The notes beneath the pieces were generated by a model. It made no database searches, had not been told where the DNA came from, and saw only the letters and a program-made list of their open reading frames with translations. This document shows positions 60,269 to 64,000 of a stretch of DNA of 64,000 bases, in pieces. Position numbers and translations under genes: made by a program. This stretch comes from Faucicola osloensis_D (GTDB lineage: Bacteria > Pseudomonadota > Gammaproteobacteria > Pseudomonadales > Moraxellaceae). The stretch is from the NCBI GenBank assembly GCA_020041925.1, contig CP083409.1; one strand, 5' to 3'. The first letter of the stretch is position 1; each line of letters begins with the position of its first letter.

Positions 60269-63200
60269 TTATCCCTGTGTCTGTGTATGTAGCGCTTGGA
60301 GCTTATACACATCAAATGGCAGTTGAACTTTATACGCTTGGGTAACTGCTGCCGCGGCATTTAAGGTAGTCACATTAAATACTTTATGCTGTAAGGCTGA
60401 GCGGCGAATCGAGAACGAGTCTTCATGCGCTTGTTTGCCTTCAGTGGTATTGACCACAATCGCGATTTCACCGTTTTTGATGGCATCGACGATATGTGGG
60501 CGACCCTCGGTGACTTTGTTGATGCGCTCACAGGGGATACCGGCTTCAGTTAAGATTTTTTGTGTACCTGAGGTTGCCACAAGTTTAAAGCCATAGTCGG
60601 CAAATTGTTTTGCCACTGGTACTAGATTGGCTTTGTCGCTTTCACGCACTGATAAGAACACTTTTTTAACTTCATTCTCCACTGGCAAACCGGGCAATCT
60701 ATCGTTACTGCCGATGATGGCTTTGTAGTAAGCCTCACCAAAGGTCTGACCCACACCCATGACTTCACCCGTTGATTTCATCTCAGGGCTTAAAATAGGG
60801 TCGACGCCTGGGAATTTGGCAAAAGGGAAGACCGCTTCTTTGACCGCAAAAAATGTTGGAATCACCTCAGTGGTAAAGTTTTGTTCCACTAACGTTGTGC
60901 CCGCCATACAACGCGCAGCGACTTGTGCAAGTGAAGTACCGATGCATTTTGATACGAAAGGCACCGTACGTGAGGCACGTGGATTGACTTCAAGAATATA
61001 AACCACACCATCTTTGACCGCGTATTGGACGTTCATCAAGCCCACCACACCCAGCTCTTTTGCCATCGCCACGGTTTGTTCGCGCATCACATCACAAATT
61101 TCTTGGCTGAGTGAATACGGAGGGATTGAACACGCTGAATCGCCTGAATGCACGCCCGCTTGTTCGATGTGCTGCATGATACCGCCAATCACCACATTGG
61201 TGCCGTCAGAGATACAATCCACGTCCACTTCAATCGCATCATCCAAGAAGCGGTCAAGTAATACAGGGGCTTCATTAGACGCTTGTACGGCTTCACGCAA
61301 ATAACGACGCAGTTCGTTTTCGTTGTAGACGATTTCCATGGCGCGACCGCCCAACACGTAAGAGGGACGGACAACTAGGGGATAGCCCACTTGCGTCGCT
61401 TTGACGATACCGTCTTCAGTACTGGTCGCCAAGGCATTGGGTGGCTGAGTAAAGCCCAATTGCTGAATCATGTGTTGGAAACGTTCACGGTCTTCTGCAC
61501 GGTCAATCGCATCTGGGCTGGTACCGATGATATGCACACCCGCAGCTTCTAGTGCGCGCGCTAATTTTAATGGCGTTTGTCCACCGTACTGCACAATCAC
61601 GCCTTCGGGTTTTTCGATGCGCACGATTTCAAGCACATCTTCTAACGTAATAGGCTCAAAGTACAGACGGTCAGAGGTGTCATAGTCAGTTGAAACCGTT
61701 TCAGGGTTACAGTTGACCATGATGGTCTCATAACCATCTTCACGCATTGCCAAGGCGGCGTGCACACAGCAATAGTCAAATTCAATACCTTGACCAATGC
61801 GGTTGGGACCGCCGCCGATAACCATGATTTTTTTATTGTTGGTTGGATTGGCTTCACATTCGTCATCATAGCTTGAATACATATAAGCGGTTGACGTCGA
61901 AAACTCCGCGGCACAGGTATCCACGCGTTTGTACACAGGATACACGCCCAAATCCCAACGTTTCTTACGCAGTTGTTTTTGTGAAATACCCAAGAGCGTT
62001 GCCAAGCGTAAATCTGATAACCCTTTACGTTTGAATTGACGCAAGTTGTCACTGTTCAAACCGCCAAAGCCAGTTTCTTTGACCAATTTTTCCGTTTTGA
62101 CGATGTCTTCAATTTGCACTAAAAACCAAGGGTCAATGCGAGTAAACTCAAACACCTCATCCATGCTCATGCCAAAACGGAAGGCATCAGCAATGTAGAA
62201 AATACGGTCGGGTGTAGGGGTTTTTAATTTAACTTTTAAGGTACTGCGAATGGTATCGTCGTCTTGATTGAAATCAAGATACTCATCAAAACCATTCACC
62301 CCAATCTCAAGACCGCGTAACGCTTTTTGCATCGACTCTTGGAAGTTACGACCAATCGCCATCACTTCACCCACCGATTTCATTTGGGTAGATAAGGTGC
62401 TATCAGCTTGGGGAAATTTTTCAAAGTTAAAGCGCGGTACTTTAGTCACCACATAGTCAATGGCGGGCTCAAAGCTGGCTGGGGTCAAGCCGCCGGTAAT
62501 ATCATTGCTGAGTTCATCGAGGGTGTAACCGACGGCAAGTTTTGCCGCGATTTTGGCAATTGGGAAACCCGTGGCTTTAGATGCCAAGGCAGATGAACGG
62601 CTAACACGTGGGTTCATCTCGATGACCACCATGCGACCTGTTTTTGGGTCAATACCAAATTGTACGTTTGAACCACCGGTCTCGACGCCAATCTCACGCA
62701 GCACCGCCAATGACGCATTACGCATGATTTGGTATTCTTTATCCGTCAAAGTCTGAGCAGGTGCTACAGTGATAGAGTCGCCTGTATGCACACCCATAGG
62801 GTCAAAGTTTTCAATCGAACAGACGATGATACAGTTGTCTTTTTTGTCACGGACAACTTCCATCTCGTACTCTTTCCAACCGATTAGGCTTTCATCAATC
62901 AATAGTTGGTGAGTGGGCGATAAGTCAAAACCACGCTCACAAATTTCGACAAATTCGTCACGGTTGTAAGCGATGCCGCCACCCGAACCCCCCATAGTAA
63001 ACGACGGGCGAATGATGCAGGGAAAGCCGACTTTGGCTTGAATAGCGAAGGCTTGTTCCATGGTTTCGGCTACTTCGGCGCGTGGGCACTCTAAGCCGAT
63101 TTTTTTCATCGCTTTATCAAATAAATTGCGGTCTTCGGCTTTTTCGATGGCGTCTTTGGTCGCGCCAATTAGCTCACAGCCATATTTTTCCAGTACGCCA

Positions 63201-63514
63201 TATTTGTCCAAGTCTAACGCACAGTTGAGCGCGGTTTGTCCGCCCATGGTTGGCAAGATGGCATCAGGGCGTTCTTTATCAATGATACGCTCTACCGTTT
63301 GCCAGGTAATGGGCTCGATGTAGGTGGCATCTGCCATGACAGGGTCAGTCATGATGGTGGCGGGGTTTGAGTTAACCAGAATGACGCGGTAGCCTTCTTC
63401 ACGTAAGGCTTTACAGGCTTGTGCGCCTGAATAGTCAAATTCACAGGCTTGTCCGATGACGATAGGACCTGCGCCAATGATAAGAATGGATTTGATGTCG
63501 GTACGTTTTGGCAT
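60269..63514 (-). CDS. carB: Carbamoyl-phosphate synthase large subunit CarB
   Basis: The protein has 1081 residues, the usual size. It makes carbamoyl phosphate from ammonia (supplied by CarA), bicarbonate and two ATP, feeding arginine and pyrimidine synthesis; argG and pyrE are in the same window. Two homologous ATP-grasp halves are seen: PKRTDIKSILIIGAGPIVIGQ at the start, SFTMGGSGGGIAYN near 171-184 and, in the second half, SYVLGGRAMEIVYNENEL near 715-732. The C-terminal MGS-like allosteric domain includes KLVATSGTQKIL. carA does not lie directly upstream; a phzF-like gene does. Confidence 0.99.
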   Translation of the reverse strand: MPKRTDIKSILIIGAGPIVIGQACEFDYSGAQACKALREEGYRVILVNSNPATIMTDPVMADATYIEPITWQTVERIIDKERPDAILPTMGGQTALNCALDLDKYGVLEKYGCELIGATKDAIEKAEDRNLFDKAMKKIGLECPRAEVAETMEQAFAIQAKVGFPCIIRPSFTMGGSGGGIAYNRDEFVEICERGFDLSPTHQLLIDESLIGWKEYEMEVVRDKKDNCIIVCSIENFDPMGVHTGDSITVAPAQTLTDKEYQIMRNASLAVLREIGVETGGSNVQFGIDPKTGRMVVIEMNPRVSRSSALASKATGFPIAKIAAKLAVGYTLDELSNDITGGLTPASFEPAIDYVVTKVPRFNFEKFPQADSTLSTQMKSVGEVMAIGRNFQESMQKALRGLEIGVNGFDEYLDFNQDDDTIRSTLKVKLKTPTPDRIFYIADAFRFGMSMDEVFEFTRIDPWFLVQIEDIVKTEKLVKETGFGGLNSDNLRQFKRKGLSDLRLATLLGISQKQLRKKRWDLGVYPVYKRVDTCAAEFSTSTAYMYSSYDDECEANPTNNKKIMVIGGGPNRIGQGIEFDYCCVHAALAMREDGYETIMVNCNPETVSTDYDTSDRLYFEPITLEDVLEIVRIEKPEGVIVQYGGQTPLKLARALEAAGVHIIGTSPDAIDRAEDRERFQHMIQQLGFTQPPNALATSTEDGIVKATQVGYPLVVRPSYVLGGRAMEIVYNENELRRYLREAVQASNEAPVLLDRFLDDAIEVDVDCISDGTNVVIGGIMQHIEQAGVHSGDSACSIPPYSLSQEICDVMREQTVAMAKELGVVGLMNVQYAVKDGVVYILEVNPRASRTVPFVSKCIGTSLAQVAARCMAGTTLVEQNFTTEVIPTFFAVKEAVFPFAKFPGVDPILSPEMKSTGEVMGVGQTFGEAYYKAIIGSNDRLPGLPVENEVKKVFLSVRESDKANLVPVAKQFADYGFKLVATSGTQKILTEAGIPCERINKVTEGRPHIVDAIKNGEIAIVVNTTEGKQAHEDSFSIRRSALQHKVFNVTTLNAAAAVTQAYKVQLPFDVYKLQALHTQTQG

Positions 63515-63597
63515 TGCTTTACACCCTTTTTAACTGCATTACGTAAAATTTAAAATAAGAAACTGAGTACTAACTGATGTTCTAAAACCCTAATTTT

Positions 63598-63625
63598 AAA
63601 AAAAGCGCGATTAACGCACTTTTTA
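63598..63625 (-). terminator. Probable terminator after the phzF-like gene
   Basis: On the minus strand AAAAGTGCG pairs with CGCGCTTTT (one G-T pair) around a seven-base loop, followed by a T tract. Confidence 0.7.
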
Positions 63626-64000
63626 TTATAAATAAAACTCACCTTTGCCCACTTCGATGACATTGCCACCCACATAAATGTTTTGCTCGTTATCGACGTT
63701 GAGCGTCAAGCGGTTGGGTCTGCCCATGTCATCGCCTTGGTGAATGGCTTTGCTTATCGGATAGTGGTTTTGGTTAATAAAATACGCCCCCAAATTGGCA
63801 CATGCCGAACCTGTGCCGCTATCTTCTACCAAGCTATTATTTTGCTCAAAAAACATCCGCGAATGGATAGCCTCACCATCATCAAACCAATAATAAATAG
63901 ATGGCTCTTCGGTGGTTTTAAAGGGATTATCAATGTTCAACTCACGAAGTTTTGCCATGTCAATTTGCACATTAGCTAGCGCTTGGCGATTGGTTAATTC
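63626..64000 (-). CDS. PhzF family isomerase/epimerase, 3' part
   Basis: These are the last 124 codons of a gene whose start lies beyond the window; the frame stays open to base 64000 with no stop. The sequence IHSRMFFEQNNSLVEDSGTGSACANLGAYF matches the second half of PhzF proteins, where the (E/D)DxxTGSA(A/C) stretch binds the substrate. PhzF enzymes are diaminopimelate-epimerase-fold proteins; one acts in phenazine synthesis, but most genomic members have no known substrate and no other phenazine genes are visible here. It is upstream of carB on the same strand, where carA might have been expected. Confidence 0.88.
   Translation of the reverse strand, partial: ELTNRQALANVQIDMAKLRELNIDNPFKTTEEPSIYYWFDDGEAIHSRMFFEQNNSLVEDSGTGSACANLGAYFINQNHYPISKAIHQGDDMGRPNRLTLNVDNEQNIYVGGNVIEVGKGEFYL

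Noticed and set aside
63626..64000. Phenazine biosynthesis locus
   Set aside because: Only a generic phzF-family gene is visible; no phzA, B, D, E or G-like gene is in the window.
1..64000. tRNA or rRNA genes
   Set aside because: No stretch with tRNA cloverleaf features (GTTCGA-type arm with CCA-end stem) or conserved rRNA sequence was recognised by eye; a tRNAscan run would be decisive.

Overview
This window looks like a chromosomal segment of a gamma-proteobacterium of the family Moraxellaceae, probably a Moraxella/Faucicola-type organism related to Psychrobacter and Acinetobacter. This is judged from gene order (bamE divergent from fur; murG-murC-ddl-ftsQ-ftsA-ftsZ-lpxC; the DUF2339/DUF3999 pair near ampD and nadC; dapA-lipoprotein-purC), the moderate GC content with AT-rich spacers, and the protein sequences. 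No database search was possible. Almost everything is housekeeping. I see no rRNA, tRNA, insertion sequence, prophage or CRISPR array.

Layout. 1-2000: the 3' end of an old-yellow-enzyme oxidoreductase, a small secreted protein resembling lysozyme inhibitors, and a LysO-type lysine exporter. 2000-7300: a stress/metal module (DUF475/TerC-like membrane protein, TerD, AIM24-like protein, second TerD), then a divergent sodium-symporter-like membrane protein overlapping rnfH. 7300-11000: bamE<>fur, then murJ and ampD on the minus strand. 11100-22000: DUF2339 and DUF3999 membrane proteins, nadC, a YeeZ-like NAD-binding protein, an unknown protein, pyrE, a lipoprotein and gshB. 22000-24350: phoX behind an array of four PhoB half-sites. 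24350-33000: the distal division/cell wall (dcw) cluster from murG to lpxC. 33300-36900: a DciA-like protein, an M23 peptidase, a DOMON-like protein with yhbY, and rlmE. 37000-41700: ftsH, folP, sdhE, a ygfX-like gene and a YidB-like protein. 41800-48500: aroE, a lipoprotein, pabC-mltG-tmk, and nadB. 48900-57300: an aberrant metallophosphoesterase, dapA with a lasso-only BamC and purC, a FUSC transporter, serB divergent from an AhpA/YtjB-like protein, and two very acidic proteins. 57300-64000, all minus strand: argG, greA, a PAP2 phosphatase, carB and the 3' end of a PhzF-family gene.

The genes cover cell envelope construction (lipid II synthesis, flipping and recycling; division; lipid A; outer membrane assembly), amino acid, nucleotide, NAD and folate synthesis, and quality control. 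Intrinsic hairpin terminators mark most convergent gene ends, which makes transcription units easy to read.

The most interesting points are: a BamC reduced to its N-terminal lasso; four evenly phased PhoB half-sites before a Tat-lipoprotein PhoX; the compact DUF475-TerD-AIM24-TerD module; a metallophosphoesterase that has lost two signature motifs; and recurrent short tandem repeats, mostly of 15 bp (five codons), in gene tails, linkers and spacers. One of these has built a four-unit pentapeptide-repeat-like insertion inside PabC.
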